From Bacteroidales bacterium (GTDB taxonomy: Bacteria; Bacteroidota; Bacteroidia; Bacteroidales; UBA932): a stretch of 64,000 bases of DNA. How positions within the stretch are numbered: position 1 is the stretch's first letter; each line of letters starts with the position of its first letter. The notes beneath the pieces are model-generated. The model did no database searches. It saw only the letters and a program-made list of their open reading frames with translations, and had not been told where the DNA came from. Positions 1 through 9,500 of this stretch are shown piece by piece. The stretch is from the NCBI GenBank assembly GCA_022653675.1, contig JALCST010000005.1, forward strand, positions 62,001 to 126,000, read 5' to 3'. A program made the translations under genes and the position numbers.

Positions 1-145
1 TCTTTTTTTTAATATCTTTCAAGTGGAATTCAAGCCTTGTTCCCCATACCAGTATTATTGTCCAAAGCCAGCGGCTCAACGGTAGCCGGTCAAACCCAGA
101 CACATGTTTTCTTGGTTCCGGGCAATATTGTGACATGTCCTGCAT
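1..145 (-). CDS. Unidentified partial ORF at the left edge
   Basis: An open frame starts with ATG at 145 and runs off the window without a stop (48 codons). It begins 9 bases after the stop of the dehydrogenase gene on the same strand, a normal operon spacing. The visible part has a polar first third, then a Trp-rich hydrophobic stretch (LSRWLWTIILVWG). That could be a membrane segment, or the start of a transferase. No family is recognisable. Because only 48 codons are visible, a chance open frame is possible. The spacing is the main argument that it is real. Confidence 0.45.
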   Translation of the reverse strand, partial: MQDMSQYCPEPRKHVSGFDRLPLSRWLWTIILVWGTRLEFHLKDIKKK

Positions 146-154
146 AAACGAGAA

Positions 155-967
155 CTAGACAAATTTCTTTCCGTACTTTCTGTCCAGGTGGTTCAGATTC
201 CTCTCGGAAAGGGTACTGACTATGGGAATTGCCAGATGGTTGAGAAAGCCCGGCATGACTGTGGAACGTCCCTTGAACATCGCATCGAGAGCCTTTGACG
301 CCGCTTCCCTGGCGCTTATCATTACCGAGACACGCCTTGCAGCCTTGCGCAACCTGTCACTCAAACGGTATAGACCCGTATCGACTGCGCCGAAAAAGGC
401 GGTGGTGACCGTTACACCCGTATGCAGCAGCTCGATTCTCAGTGAACGGCTGAATGACTTTATGAAACGCTTCGTCGCCGAATACATCGCCATTCCAGGA
501 TATGGCATCCACGCCGCCAGAGAGGATACATTAAGAATGTAGCCGCTGCCCCTCTCCTTCATGAGACGCGAATAATGATGGCACAGGATCACAGGCGTCA
601 CCATATGTACGGCCATTATCATATTGACCTTTGGCTCGGGCCATTCGTCCATGTCGGCGAACTTGAAGATGCCTGCATTGTTTATCAGAATTTCTACCGG
701 AAGATCGCCCACTCGGGCAATGAGTTCGTCGGCCGAGCCGTATTTCCCGAGGTCCATCCCTATCGGGACGATTTTCTGGCCAGGAGTCACACGGCAACCG
801 GAATCCACCTCCTCCGAGGCTTCCTTCAAGTCGCCGTCGTCGAGGGCCACCATGATTATGCTGTAACCTTTACAAGCCAGCTGACGTGAATATTCAAGGC
901 CCATTCCGCTGGAAGCACCCGTAACCAGGGCATATTTCCCCGACAGAGCATTTTCGTCTCCTTCCAT
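155..967 (-). CDS. Short-chain dehydrogenase/reductase (SDR) family oxidoreductase
   Basis: 270 aa, a normal length for a classical SDR: a single-domain Rossmann enzyme using NAD(P)H. Seen: the nucleotide motif TGASSGMG at residues 16-23, NNAG at 96-99, the catalytic Ser in NVSS (148-149), and Tyr162-x3-Lys166 in YSATK, so the catalytic set is complete. No signal peptide, so it is cytosolic. The pattern (ASSGMG, MDLGKYGSADEL, RSLRIELL) resembles SDRs that reduce or oxidise lipids or secondary alcohols, but the substrate cannot be told from sequence. A promoter of the Bacteroidota type lies 22 bases upstream. The next frame on the same strand (1-145) may be co-transcribed. Confidence 0.93.
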   Translation of the reverse strand: MEGDENALSGKYALVTGASSGMGLEYSRQLACKGYSIIMVALDDGDLKEASEEVDSGCRVTPGQKIVPIGMDLGKYGSADELIARVGDLPVEILINNAGIFKFADMDEWPEPKVNMIMAVHMVTPVILCHHYSRLMKERGSGYILNVSSLAAWMPYPGMAMYSATKRFIKSFSRSLRIELLHTGVTVTTAFFGAVDTGLYRLSDRLRKAARRVSVMISAREAASKALDAMFKGRSTVMPGFLNHLAIPIVSTLSERNLNHLDRKYGKKFV

Positions 968-988
968 ACAGCTTCTTTATAAACCATA

Positions 989-1021
989 CAAAATTAGAAA
1001 AAAAACGATCCCGTTTACAAT
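989..1021 (-). promoter_or_regulatory. Promoter of the SDR gene
   Basis: Read on the minus strand there is TAATTTTG (plus 989-996), matching the Bacteroidota -7 box TAnnTTTG. An ATTG lies 21 bases upstream (plus 1018-1021) as a partial -33 box. The gene starts 22 bases downstream. Confidence 0.6.
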
Positions 1022-1070
1022 CGCAATCAATGAATGGCACACGACTTGGATATATTCAACTTTTGAACTT

Positions 1071-1085
1071 TTATAATTATATTTG
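1071..1085 (+). promoter_or_regulatory. Promoter -7 box with an overlapping possible PerR half-box
   Basis: TATATTTG at 1078-1085 fits TAnnTTTG and sits 21 bases before the regulator start codon. No good -33 box was found. Directly in front of it, TTATAAT (1071-1077) equals the left half of the PerR box known from Bacillus (TTATAAT-N-ATTATAA); the right half is poor. Autoregulation by the PerR-like product is an inference. Confidence 0.5.
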
Positions 1086-1105
1086 CACTGCAATTATCAG
1101 ACAAT

Positions 1106-1531
1106 ATGCGAGACGATGTAAAAGACATTCTGAGAAAACATGATCTCAAAGCCACTCCGCAACGGATAATGGTTTACGGAAAACTTTTGGAACTTGGACA
1201 TGCTTCCGCTGACATGATTTATACCCAACTGAACAAAGAAAATCCGGAAATGACAGTCGCCACCACATACAACATTCTGGAATCGTTCGTAAAGGCCGGC
1301 ATAATCAAGAGGCTTTTCAGTTCCACAAACAAGATGTTCTTCGACATAAACACAAAGCCGCACTGCCATATATATACTGAAACCGGAGACCACTATACCG
1401 ACCTGTTCGATCCAAAACTGACGGAAATCATATCAGATTACCTTCTTTCAAAAAAGATACGCAATTTCGAGATCGAAGACGTCAGCATAGAGATAGTTGC
1501 AAAACGCAAGAACGAAAAGAATTACAAATAA
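1106..1531 (+). CDS. Fur/PerR family metal-dependent transcriptional regulator, PerR-like
   Basis: 141 aa, the normal Fur family length. The N-terminal winged helix includes ATPQR (16-20) and [11 protein letters not shown] (51-61). Aligned to Bacillus PerR, the five regulatory-metal ligands fall at identical spacing: His32, Asp80, His86, His88 and Asp99 (PerR His37, Asp85, His91, His93, Asp104). Asp at the last position is the PerR type, whose ligand histidines sense peroxide. Oddity: both structural-zinc CxxC pairs are missing. The first pair is replaced by Thr91 and Gly94, and the C-terminal pair is absent. Cys87 is the only cysteine. The next gene, rubrerythrin, starts 22 bases downstream, which fits a peroxide regulon. 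Fur-family membership is certain; the PerR subtype is inferred from ligands and neighbours. Confidence 0.9.
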   Translation: MRDDVKDILRKHDLKATPQRIMVYGKLLELGHASADMIYTQLNKENPEMTVATTYNILESFVKAGIIKRLFSSTNKMFFDINTKPHCHIYTETGDHYTDLFDPKLTEIISDYLLSKKIRNFEIEDVSIEIVAKRKNEKNYK

Positions 1532-1553
1532 AATCTTTAATACAAATCACAAT

Positions 1554-2123
1554 ATGGAATCTGTTAAAGGGACAAAAACCGAAAAGAACCTGCTGAAAAT
1601 GTTCGCAGGCGAATCGCAGGCACGCAATCGCTACACGTTCTTTGCCAGCCAGGCGAAGAAAGAGGGTTTCGAACAAATAGCTGCCGTCTTCACGATGACG
1701 GCGGAACAGGAAAAGGAACATGCGAAGATGTTATTCAAATTGCTCGAAGGTGGAAACGTCCAGATCACCGCATCTTATCCAGCAGGTGTGATTGGAAACA
1801 CGGCTGATAACCTCAAGGCAGCGGCCGCAGGGGAAAACGAAGAATGGACCGGCTTGTATCCGGAATGCGCAAGGATCGCGGATGAAGAGGGGTTCCCTGA
1901 AATAGCCTCTCAGTTCCGTCTCATTGCAATAGTCGAAAAAAGCCACGAAGAACGTTACCTAAGCCTTTTGTCAAAAGTAAAGGACAAGTTTTTCGAACGT
2001 GACGAACCAATAGAATGGCAGTGCCGCAACTGTGGGTTCATCGTTAAGGCCAGGAAAGCTCCGGAAATCTGTCCTTGCTGCAAACATCCGCAATCATATT
2101 TTGAGCCAAGAATAAACTACTGA
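1554..2123 (+). CDS. rbr: Rubrerythrin
   Basis: 189 aa peroxide-reducing diiron protein of the anaerobe oxidative-stress response; it takes electrons from rubredoxin/NADH to reduce H2O2. Seen: a ferritin-like four-helix domain with iron ligands around Glu20, EQEKEH (51-56) and EKSHEE (128-133), then a C-terminal rubredoxin-like knuckle with C157-x2-C160 and C173-x2-C176. The ATG at 1554 is chosen because the usual N-terminus of the family (KGTKTEKNL) follows at once. An upstream in-frame ATG at 1497 would lie inside the regulator gene and add a non-conserved tail. It follows the PerR-like regulator and overlaps the next gene by one base (TGATG), so the three probably form one transcript. Confidence 0.95.
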   Translation: MESVKGTKTEKNLLKMFAGESQARNRYTFFASQAKKEGFEQIAAVFTMTAEQEKEHAKMLFKLLEGGNVQITASYPAGVIGNTADNLKAAAAGENEEWTGLYPECARIADEEGFPEIASQFRLIAIVEKSHEERYLSLLSKVKDKFFERDEPIEWQCRNCGFIVKARKAPEICPCCKHPQSYFEPRINY

Positions 2124-2938
2124 TGAGAAGTATTTTAAAATCTTTGGCAATAGGTCTTGCCACCCTACCTCTCTTATTGAGTTGCAAAAGTGAAAAGATG
2201 CCTGAGACCATCCAGAAAATAATTTGCCACCGCGGCATGTGGAGCGTGGAAGGTTCTTACGAAAACAGCCTCTCCAGCCTTGCAAACACACAGAAGAACG
2301 GTTTTTACGGCTCGGAATTCGATTTGAATATGACCTCCGACGGGATTCTGATCGTGAATCACGATCCAACTATCCAGGGACACGTCATAGAGCAGACGCC
2401 ATACGACACCATAAAGGTATTGAAACTTCCCAACGGCGAACCGATACCTACTTTCGAGCAATACCTAGTCAAGGGCGGTAAGAACAAGAAAACCATGATG
2501 GTCTGCGAGATGAAAAAACACTCCACGGATTCCCTTACAATTGCGGCCGTCGACAAGGCGGTGGAACTCGTAAAAAAGCACAACATGGAAGACCAGATGA
2601 TTTACATCTCCTTCAGTCTCCACGCATGCCAGGAGTATGCACGTCTCCAGCCAGACAACGAAGTAGCTTACCTCGGAGGCAAGATGGCCCCACAGGCAGT
2701 CAGGGATTCGGGAGTTAACGGGATCGATTACCAGTTTGCACAATTTATAATGCATCCCGAATGGGTGAAACAGGCTCACGATCTTGGAATGAAGGTCAAC
2801 GTCTGGACGGTAGATGACGCCTCAACCGTCTTGAAGATGGCAAACCTTGGTGTTGATTACATCACGACCAACAAACCCGAAATGGCAAGAGACCTGCTGA
2901 TAAAAACCAAAAAGACAGTTATGCCGGCCAAAAAATGA
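2123..2938 (+). CDS. Glycerophosphodiester phosphodiesterase family lipoprotein
   Basis: 271 aa. The N-terminus is a lipoprotein signal with LLLSC, lipidated Cys21. The rest is a GDPD TIM-barrel: HRG at 36-38, then SEFDLN with Glu65 and Asp67 as metal ligands, and NHDP with catalytic His80. The C-terminus carries the usual VNVWTVDD and ITTNKPE segments. Family members cleave glycerophosphodiesters to glycerol-3-phosphate and an alcohol; here the enzyme would sit on the envelope and recycle phospholipid head groups. Its ATG overlaps the rubrerythrin stop. A strong terminator follows at 2964. The exact substrate is not shown. Confidence 0.92.
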   Translation: MRSILKSLAIGLATLPLLLSCKSEKMPETIQKIICHRGMWSVEGSYENSLSSLANTQKNGFYGSEFDLNMTSDGILIVNHDPTIQGHVIEQTPYDTIKVLKLPNGEPIPTFEQYLVKGGKNKKTMMVCEMKKHSTDSLTIAAVDKAVELVKKHNMEDQMIYISFSLHACQEYARLQPDNEVAYLGGKMAPQAVRDSGVNGIDYQFAQFIMHPEWVKQAHDLGMKVNVWTVDDASTVLKMANLGVDYITTNKPEMARDLLIKTKKTVMPAKK

Positions 2939-2963
2939 TATAGACCGGTTTCCAAATAAGAGA

Positions 2964-2997
2964 ATCCCCGATAGCTTTCAGGCTATCGGGGATTTTT
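2964..2997 (+). terminator. Rho-independent terminator after the phosphodiesterase gene
   Basis: A 12-base-pair perfect stem (ATCCCCGATAGC / GCTATCGGGGAT) with a 6-base loop, followed by a T run. It ends the regulator-rubrerythrin-phosphodiesterase transcript just before the oppositely directed tRNA-Phe. Confidence 0.9.
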
Positions 2998-3007
2998 CTC
3001 TTTGAAG

Positions 3008-3080
3008 TGGTGCCACCGGGAATTGAACCAGGGACACAAGGATTTTCAGTCCTTTGCTCTACCAACTGAGCTATGACACC
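3008..3080 (-). tRNA. tRNA-Phe (GAA)
   Basis: 73-base cloverleaf read on the minus strand: acceptor GGTGTCA paired with TGGCACC (one wobble), D arm GCTCAGTTGGTAGAGC, anticodon loop CTGAAAA with GAA, and T arm with GGTTCAATTCC. Discriminator base A; the CCA end is not encoded. Confidence 0.97.
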
Positions 3081-3094
3081 ATTGAACTGGAGTG

Positions 3095-3125
3095 CAAATT
3101 TATACCTTTTTTGAGAATTCCCAAA
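3095..3125 (-). promoter_or_regulatory. Promoter of tRNA-Phe
   Basis: On the minus strand: TTTG (plus 3122-3125), 19 bases, TAAATTTG (plus 3095-3102). This is a full match to the Bacteroidota consensus, 14 bases before the mature 5' end. Confidence 0.8.
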
Positions 3126-3135
3126 ATAATTCACT

Positions 3136-3166
3136 TTTACAAAGAGAACGCTTTTTGCTACTTTTG
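3136..3166 (+). promoter_or_regulatory. Promoter of priA
   Basis: TTTA (3136-3139), 19 bases, TACTTTTG (3159-3166). The -7 box is perfect and the -33 box is off by one. The box ends 25 bases before the ATG at 3192, which supports that start over an earlier in-frame ATG at 3177, only 10 bases from the box. Confidence 0.65.
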
Positions 3167-3191
3167 TCCTGCACTAATGGAATATATTGGA

Positions 3192-5246
3192 ATGTACGCA
3201 AACATAATACTGCCTCTGAAATTGGCTTATACAATGAGCTATTCCATCCCCGGGCCTCTAGAAAGAGGCATTCGCAAAGGCAGCTGGGTAACCGTAACTA
3301 TGCATTTCAGGAGATACCTCGGCATAGTGGAAGATATCTCATACTCCGCGCCAGAGGGAATCGCCCCTTCCAGGATCAAACCCATCGACACCGTTGAGCC
3401 TATAGCAGCTGTCTCATACATGGAAATCGAGTTTTGGAAAACCGTAGCCGAATACTATATGTGTACCGTCGGAGAAGTTTTCAAGGCAGCATATTCCGGA
3501 TCCTTCTCAAAACAGATAGAATACCTTGCCGCACAGAAGGAACTAAAGGGAGAAGAGGGGGCGGCCGACAGGCTCATACGAGAGGAGCGGGAAAACCGAC
3601 GGGGGAAGACGGAATGGCATATGCCCGTACTGTCGGATATGCAGGCAGAAGCCGTAAGGAATACCGAGAAAGCATTCGCCGCAGGTAGAAGCGTCCTACT
3701 GAACGGCGTAACAGGTTCCGGCAAGACCGAAGTCTACATCACCCTTGCTATTCACAAACTGCTGGAAGGCAAACAAGTACTTTATATGGCCCCAGAGATA
3801 GCGATGTCCAAACAACTATGCGGCAGATTGAAGAATGTCTTCGGGGAAAGTCTCATGATATTTCATTCCAGGCAGACGTCGGCAAGAAAAAAACAGATTT
3901 TCAATGCGTTGAAAAACGATTCCGGATCTCCGCACATAATATTGGGCACCCGTTCGGCCGTTTTCCTTCCCTTCGAGAACCTGGGCCTGGTAATAGTTGA
4001 CGAAGAGCACGACTCTTCCTATAAGCAGGAAGACCCCGCACCACGTTATAACGGCCGTGATACGGCCCTTATGCTGGCCAGACAGCTAGGGGCGAACGTA
4101 ATCCTCGGAAGCGCCACCCCGTCCCTGGAATCCTTTTTCAACGTAAGGTGCGGCAAGTTCGCGGAGGTCCGGCTGCCGGAAAAGTATTACGGGGAAAAAG
4201 AGCCTGAGATAGAGATAGTAGACACTATCAGGGCACGCCACCTTCATGACATGAAAGGTTCTTTTTCCAACAGACTGGTAAACGAAATAGCCTTCTGCAT
4301 CAAGAATCACGAACAAGTACTTGTTTTCAGAAGCAGGCGTTCGTACTCCCCAGTAATACAATGTTCCGGGTGCGGGGAGGTCCTGAAATGCCCCAACTGC
4401 AACGTAAATCTTTCATACCATAAATATAGCGAAACGGTATCATGCCATTACTGCGGCTATTCCGCACATTTCAATCCGGTCTGCCCTTCCTGCGGAGCGG
4501 AAGCTCTCGTGCCGAAAGGGGCTGGTACCGAAAAATTGGAAGAAGAGTTGAAATCGCTTTTCCCGGAAGCGGCGATAGAAAGATTCGATGCCGACGTATT
4601 CAGGAATAAAACGCGTTCCGATGCCATACTGAAGGACTTCGCAAGCGGGAAAACCGACATCCTGGTAGGAACACAAATGATAACCAAAGGTTTCGATTTC
4701 GAAAACCTTGCCCTGGTTGCCGTAATTTCCGGCGATTCCCTGCTATCCTTCCAGGATTTCAGGAACGATGAACGCGCGACCGAACTTCTATACCAACTCA
4801 GAGGCAGAGCGGGTAGACGCAAGACACGCGGAAAGATGTTGGTGCAGACAGACCACTCTTCCCACCCTGTATTCAAATCGCTGTCCGAAGGTTCGCCTTT
4901 TGAGACGAGAATCGAGGATATGATGACCGAAAGAAGCATGTTCAACTATCCCCCCTGCTCACGTATGATACGGATCATAAGCCGCGACGAATACGAAGGC
5001 AGGCTGCTGCGAACCGGCAAGGCGCTTGCGGATGCATTGTCGGACATACGCGGCATTGCATTCACGGGTCCGGTTGCACCTGAACGAAACAGATTGAAGA
5101 ACCTGTACATATCCGAAATATGGATCAAACTTCAGCGAACCCCGCTTCTCAGGCAGCAGAAGGCACAGATAGCCTCGGCTATGGAATCAGTCCGCAAACA
5201 ATTGGATTTCAAAACGGATATTTTTCCGGACGTGGACCCACTCTAA
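3192..5246 (+). CDS. priA: Primosomal replication restart helicase PriA
   Basis: 684 aa 3'-5' DNA helicase that reloads the replisome at stalled forks. Seen in order: an N-terminal DNA-binding segment starting ANIILPLKLAYTMSYSIP, Walker A GVTGSGKTE, the DEEHD box, a zinc region with four CxxC pairs (CSGCG, CPNC, CHYC, CPSC) set between helicase motifs as in PriA, then motifs V/VI with GTQMITKGFDF and LRGRAGR. The ATG at 3192 fits the family N-terminus and the promoter distance. The frame stays open upstream to 3054, but that part crosses the promoter and the tRNA-Phe gene and is not coding. The next lipoprotein gene starts 11 bases after the stop. Confidence 0.97.
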   Translation: MYANIILPLKLAYTMSYSIPGPLERGIRKGSWVTVTMHFRRYLGIVEDISYSAPEGIAPSRIKPIDTVEPIAAVSYMEIEFWKTVAEYYMCTVGEVFKAAYSGSFSKQIEYLAAQKELKGEEGAADRLIREERENRRGKTEWHMPVLSDMQAEAVRNTEKAFAAGRSVLLNGVTGSGKTEVYITLAIHKLLEGKQVLYMAPEIAMSKQLCGRLKNVFGESLMIFHSRQTSARKKQIFNALKNDSGSPHIILGTRSAVFLPFENLGLVIVDEEHDSSYKQEDPAPRYNGRDTALMLARQLGANVILGSATPSLESFFNVRCGKFAEVRLPEKYYGEKEPEIEIVDTIRARHLHDMKGSFSNRLVNEIAFCIKNHEQVLVFRSRRSYSPVIQCSGCGEVLKCPNCNVNLSYHKYSETVSCHYCGYSAHFNPVCPSCGAEALVPKGAGTEKLEEELKSLFPEAAIERFDADVFRNKTRSDAILKDFASGKTDILVGTQMITKGFDFENLALVAVISGDSLLSFQDFRNDERATELLYQLRGRAGRRKTRGKMLVQTDHSSHPVFKSLSEGSPFETRIEDMMTERSMFNYPPCSRMIRIISRDEYEGRLLRTGKALADALSDIRGIAFTGPVAPERNRLKNLYISEIWIKLQRTPLLRQQKAQIASAMESVRKQLDFKTDIFPDVDPL

Positions 5247-5257
5247 TACGTAGTTAT

Positions 5258-6238
5258 ATGAAACAAAAATTCATCTTTTATGCCGCCGTTCCGATTGCAA
5301 TCTTTCTGGCTGCATCATGCAAGGGAGGAAAACAGAAGGATTTCGTAAGGGTAAACAGCGCAGACTCCCTGTTTTCGGCAGAAATTCCATCATTTTGCGA
5401 GAAAAGCTTCATTTCCGAAGACTATATGGCCTTTACCAACGAAAAGAGACTGACCTTCGTAAGCATATCCAGCATGGACAGTTTCGACAGCACTCGATTC
5501 AAGGCCATGGTGTCGAAGATATCATCCCGTTCCCCAATGGCACAGGAAGCTTACGAGCCTGTCTACAGCAGCGCCACTGCGGTCATATGCAGGAATGCCA
5601 AAAGCAAAAGCACAGAATACTACATTCACCGGAAAGAACAGGAATCCGACTACTTCATAGCAATAGTAGCACCTGACAAAACCGTCAGCGAAAACGACGT
5701 CAAGCATATATGCAATTCGATCCGGGAGAACGACCCAACAATTACATTGGCCACTTCCACCGGAGGCAGAATCCGTTACGGGAAGGAGAGATTCTCGGTC
5801 GACAGTACCCTCCATCTGAAATACGACAGGCAATATGCGGAAACTTACAATGGTTCACATAAAAGCGAAGCCCGGAAACTGATCGGAAGCTATCGCAACG
5901 AGGAAGATACACTTGACATAACGAACTCCACCTTTGTAAACATAAACGTCTACGACGTATCCGGAATACTGAATGAAAAGGCAATATGCAAGACCCCGAT
6001 CGAAATTTACATACAGACCCTGGACGATGCCGGCACACACTACGAAATGACCGAATTCAAGGATTGTCCTGCAGTAATCTCTACATCCGCCCAAAAGATG
6101 GGGTCCACCGGTGGAAAGATGCCGTCAAAAGAGCTCTACGTACAGCGTGACAGTATAACCTATCTTATCCGCGTATCTTCGATGACAGACCTGAAGCATA
6201 AATTCGATCGGACAGTTGAGGCCATGGATTTCATCTGA
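5258..6238 (+). CDS. Hypothetical lipoprotein, family not recognised
   Basis: 326 aa. The ATG at 5258 gives a clear lipoprotein signal (hydrophobic FYAAVPIAIFLAASC, lipidated Cys21), so it replaces an earlier in-frame ATG inside priA. The mature part is polar, with no transmembrane segment and no motif I recognise. It looks like two related halves, each with strands such as TFVSISSMDSFD and TFVNINVYDVSG; this may be a duplicated fold. Two regions mention residues typical of surface or periplasmic proteins of Bacteroidales (RVSSMTDLKHKFD at the end). It may be co-transcribed with priA (11-base gap), but a functional link is unlikely. Confidence 0.8.
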   Translation: MKQKFIFYAAVPIAIFLAASCKGGKQKDFVRVNSADSLFSAEIPSFCEKSFISEDYMAFTNEKRLTFVSISSMDSFDSTRFKAMVSKISSRSPMAQEAYEPVYSSATAVICRNAKSKSTEYYIHRKEQESDYFIAIVAPDKTVSENDVKHICNSIRENDPTITLATSTGGRIRYGKERFSVDSTLHLKYDRQYAETYNGSHKSEARKLIGSYRNEEDTLDITNSTFVNINVYDVSGILNEKAICKTPIEIYIQTLDDAGTHYEMTEFKDCPAVISTSAQKMGSTGGKMPSKELYVQRDSITYLIRVSSMTDLKHKFDRTVEAMDFI

Positions 6239-6267
6239 GAGCCGTCGGTATGGAAACCGGCACTACC

Positions 6268-6561
6268 CTAAACGGTGGCTTCGACATTCCATACGAAAGT
6301 CCGCAACCCCTGCTGAGGGAATGCGAGATCGAGTTTGTGTAGGTACTCCATAAACTTGGCTACTTTGTCATCGTCGACTATCGTAAGCAAAGCCCCATTC
6401 CGCGTAGGCCAGGCATGGGTCCCCAAGTGAGGGTCCCCATCTTTCGATCCTTCGCCTGCAAGCTCTTCCCAATATGTATATCCTTTGATTCCAAGGCTTT
6501 CCATCACTGCGAGCACATCCTCGTGGTGAGCCTGGTTATATGCTATGAAAACTGCTTTCAT
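6268..6561 (-). CDS. PG0541-type PII-like protein associated with an RND transporter
   Basis: 97 aa. It matches the Bacteroidota family typified by Porphyromonas PG0541: a small ferredoxin-like/PII-like fold encoded at the end of RND efflux operons. Seen: the first strand MKAVFIAYNQAH, the T-loop-like region ELAGEGSKDGDPHLGTHAWP with several His/Asp residues that could bind a metal or nucleotide, then NGALLTIVDDDKV. It starts 6 bases after the pump stop, so it is the last gene of the TolC-adaptor-pump operon. No function has been firmly shown for the family; control of the pump by a small molecule, as PII does for AmtB, is an inference. Confidence 0.85.
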   Translation of the reverse strand: MKAVFIAYNQAHHEDVLAVMESLGIKGYTYWEELAGEGSKDGDPHLGTHAWPTRNGALLTIVDDDKVAKFMEYLHKLDLAFPQQGLRTFVWNVEATV

Positions 6562-6567
6562 ATTTCC

Positions 6568-9500
6568 TTATTGTTTGATTGTTTCCTCCGTTTCAGCCGC
6601 TTTCTCCTCTATTCGTTTCACCTCTTCCGCAGCAATCATCTTCGTATTCTTGTCCGATTTTGCGAATAAACTGTAAATTACAGGAATCAGAACCAGGGTG
6701 ACGACCGTGGAGAAAGAAAGTCCCCAAGCTACAGAGACTCCAAGAGGCCTCCACATCTCCGATCCTTCCCCATGGCCGACAGCCATTGGGATCATTCCGA
6801 AGACAGTCGTCAGAGTTGTCATTAGGATAGGACGCAGACGGCTTCTGCCTGCCTTGACAACTGCATCGAAGATACTATCCCCCCTTTCTCGGCAAAGACG
6901 CGTATAATCGATCAGTACGATGCCGTTGTTCACTACTATCCCTACAAGCATCAGCACACCCAGCAAAGTCATGACTCCCATCGCCTGTCCATTCAGCCAA
7001 AGCCCTATCACGACTCCGACGAGGGCGAAAGGAATGGAGAACATGATGGCGAACGGATACTTTAGTGATTCGAACTGGGCAGCCATAATTATGTAGACAA
7101 GTATTATGATCAGCATCATGAGTGTTATGATATCGGAAAACATTTCCTTCTGGTCCTCATACGAACCTCCAAACTTATAGGTGATTCCAATAGGCATTTC
7201 TATCTCGCCCATATGTTTCGTAGCAGTCTTTATCACATCGCTGGTGGCGGCTCCGTGAGCTACGACGCAATAGACGGTTATCACTCTCTGACGGTCCTTG
7301 CGCTCTATCGTAGGCGGTGAATAGCTCTCCCTTATCCGTGCTACATCGCCGATCCTTACGCCTTGGCCAGCGGAATTGTAAAGCATTATATTCTCGATGT
7401 CTTCAAGCGAGGTCCTGAACTCCCTCGCCGAACGAACACGTATGTCATATTCGTCCCCGTCCTCACGGTAATACGAGTCCACCGAACCGTTTATACGATT
7501 GCGGAGATAACTTGCAGCGGTGGCACTGTTCAGACCGTGAAGAGCAAGTTTCTCGCGGTCGAAATCCACCCTGTATTCCGGAGTATACTGGTCACGGCTG
7601 ACTGTGACCTGAGAAACGGAAGGCTCTTTTTTCATCTTTTCCATCAGCTCGGCGGCTATCTTGTCGGTAGCGGCGAAATCGTAACCGTAAATCTCCACAT
7701 CCACGGAACTCTGTCCGCCCATTCCGCCCATGAATCCGCCTTCGGTGACCTGGGCTATGCGTATTTCAGGATATTGCTTCAAATCGTTCCTCATGCAGTC
7801 GCATATCTCCCCGAGAGTGCGCTTACGCTTGGAAGCACTGCAAAGCCTTACATTGAAAGAAATTATATTCGTTCCCCTCGTAGACATCGCAGCGAAGACC
7901 GTGCTCTTCTCGGATACGCCTTCGGTAAAGTTGCATCTCTCTACTTCCGGATATTTCGAAAGCCATTCGTCTGTGATTCTCATTGCGACGTTTCTAGTGA
8001 TTTCCTGCCGAGTGCCCATTGGCAACTCGACGGTCGCACTTATTCGTCCGTTATCCTCGGTCGGAAAAAATTCCGTCTTCATATTCCTGGCCCACGGTAT
8101 TATCACCACAAGGAAGATCGCCGCCGCACAACAAAGCACCAATGCCTTATGGTGAAGCGCCCAGGCAAGCAATTTCGCATATGCATCGCCAAGCCATTGC
8201 AGAAACGTCGTGATAGGTTTGAATACGATATCGTGGAACCGGCTGCTCTTCGGATTAGCCACAAGCAACTTCGAACATAGCATAGGGGTAAGGGTCATGG
8301 CGGCCAAGGTAGAAACTGAAAGGATTATGGTGACCATCCAGCCTAACTGTTTGAAAAGCACACCGGTCATCCCCTTTATCATTGTGAGGGGCAAGAAAAC
8401 GGCAATAGTGGTCAATGTGGAAGCCATGACGGCGATTCCTACCTCGTTGGTCGCATAAATCGCAGCCTGCTTCGGTTTGCTTCCCCGTTCAATATGCGTG
8501 GTTATATTCTCGAGCACCACTATCGCATTATCCACCACCATTCCTATTGCAATGGAAAGCGCGGACATGGAAATGATGTTCAGCGTATTCTTGGTAGCGA
8601 AGAGGTATATCAACGCCGCAAGCAGCGATATCGGGATTGTCAAAACGATCACGAAGGTCGCCCTCCACCTTCCGAGGAAGAGGTATACGACCAGCATCAC
8701 TATCAGAAGTATTATAATAATGGTATTCCCCAGCGAACCGATCGTATTGATGATGCTGTCCGAACTGTCGACAATCACTCCTATCTTGACATCGGAAGGA
8801 AGGGTCTTTATGATTTCGGGGAGTTTGGCCTTGACGGCCTTCGCTATGTTGACGCTGTTTGCGCCCGCCTGCTTCTGGATTACTATCTGGCCGCCTTTCA
8901 GGTTATTCGTATAGGATTCCTGCGAACGCTCCTCGACGGTATCCTTAACCACGGCGATATCCTTAAGATAGACAGCCGCCCCGTTACTTGTGCCAACGAC
9001 GAGATCGCGGAGCTGTGAGGCATCGGTAAATTCCTTCTGTACGCGGAGCGAATAGGTGTCGGAGCCTATGTCTATGGAACCGGCCGGAGTATTTTGGTTC
9101 TCAGCAGCTATGACCTTGGAAATTCCTTCTATGGTAAGTCCGTAGGCTTCAAGTTTGTAAGGATCGCAATTGACGTGTACCTCACGTTCGGGAATACCGC
9201 TGATACCGACGGTTCCGACGCCATCGATGCGTTCCAACTCGGTAACGACACGATCGTCCAGTATCTTGTAAAGGCCGTTCATGCTCTCCTTGGCGGTAAC
9301 CGATAGAATAAGTATGGGCATCTCCTCCGAACCGAACTTGAACAGCATCGGTGTCGAGGCTCCGTCGGGCAGATAGTCGGCAACCATATCCAGCTTGTCG
9401 CGTATGTTGTTCATGGCCTCGTCCATGTTTATGCCTTGGACGAATTCCATGGTTATGAGAGAGGTATTCTCACTAGATCTGGACGTGATATGCTTCAGGT

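Noticed and set aside
1497-1553. 19-codon N-terminal extension of rubrerythrin
   Set aside because: It overlaps the regulator gene and is not part of the family N-terminus.
3054-3191. N-terminal extension of priA upstream of 3192
   Set aside because: The extension passes through the tRNA-Phe gene and both promoters; family members start at the ATG of 3192.
7363-8280. 305-codon open frame on the plus strand inside the RND pump gene
   Set aside because: Antisense to a well-conserved pump; composition (His/Arg/Tyr rich) is that of a reverse-complement shadow.
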